Origin: JAAYJK01 sp964531295
GTDB taxonomy: Bacteria > Bacillota > Syntrophomonadia > Syntrophomonadales > Syntrophomonadaceae
DNA: 23,239 bases
Assembly (NCBI GenBank): GCA_964531295.1
Contig: CAZHHJ010000026.1
Location: 1 to 23,239, forward strand
Reading direction: 5' to 3'
A program made the position numbers and the translations under genes. The notes beneath the pieces were generated by a model. It was given only the letters and a program-made list of their open reading frames with translations, was not told the DNA's origin and searched no databases. Shown in pieces: positions 23,096-23,239 of this stretch (position 1 is the stretch's first letter; every line of letters starts with the position of its first letter).

Positions 23096-23239
23096 TAACA
23101 TTGGATATGAAAAACGAGTTATTTATAGATAAGCTGGGCGAACAGCCTTTGAATAATTATAAGTACCATAAGTGATAGTACAGCTAGAATTCTGTATACA
23201 AAAGCGAGTTAGATGAAAACTATAATATTATTAAAACCG
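23096..23239. other. AT-rich end of window, nothing recognised
   Basis: The 346 bases after gltX hold the terminator, the possible remnant and this AT-rich stretch. The only other open frame is a 22-codon ATG frame at 23106 with no ribosome site. No RNA gene, riboswitch or convincing promoter was found. Confidence 0.5.

Overview
The window reads as chromosomal core sequence from a spore-forming Gram-positive bacterium, most likely a clostridial Firmicute. The support is SpoIID and SpoIIID, a CtsR-McsA-McsB-ClpC heat-shock operon with a perfect CtsR operator, DisA, strong AGGAGG-type ribosome binding sites, frequent TTG and GTG starts, and gene order shared with Bacillus. Protein style and order fit something near Syntrophomonadaceae, but that placement is inference. 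No CRISPR array, transposase, phage gene, tRNA or rRNA was found.

Layout on the + strand. (1) 1-692: end of the ATP synthase operon (atpD tail, atpC). (2) 693-1562: two small single-pass membrane proteins of unknown role and two hairpins. (3) 1563-6870: ywmB, murA, spoIID, spoIIID, mbl and one flgG-type gene, an envelope and sporulation block in the Bacillus order but without spoIIQ and with one flagellar rod/hook-type gene instead of two. (4) 6900-10119: terminator, a TagA/WecG-family glycosyltransferase, and a large FtsA-like actin-family protein with a long repetitive tail, closed by a terminator. (5) 10132-14747: ctsR-mcsA-mcsB-clpC under a CtsR operator. (6) 14964-17383: radA-disA, overlapping. 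(7) 17496-17894 on the - strand: a small cysteine-rich protein whose C-terminal half looks MazG-like, tail-to-tail with disA across a bidirectional terminator. (8) 18098-22893: yacL-type PIN-TRAM membrane protein, ispD, ispF, a DUF1002 protein and gltX. (9) 22894-23239: strong terminator, a possible gene remnant, and otherwise nothing recognised.

Functionally the window combines energy conversion (F-type ATPase), peptidoglycan precursor synthesis and its spatial control (MurA, Mbl, FtsA-like), mother-cell sporulation functions, protein quality control by arginine phosphorylation and ClpC, DNA integrity signalling (RadA, DisA and c-di-AMP), isoprenoid precursor synthesis (IspD, IspF) and glutamyl-tRNA charging. 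In Bacillus subtilis the atp-murA-mbl block and the ctsR-gltX block are far apart; here they are joined through the glycosyltransferase and FtsA-like genes.

I found no clearly new system. The points most worth a second look are the tailed FtsA-like protein, the inserted cysteine-rich MazG-like gene, the paired small membrane proteins after atpC, the altered glycine loop in CtsR, a possible ribosome-site-masking hairpin before the DUF1002 gene, and the missing spoIIQ. Several start codons were moved downstream because the ribosome binding site fixes them (murA, mbl, tagA-like, ftsA-like, ctsR, disA, yacL, DUF1002, gltX).
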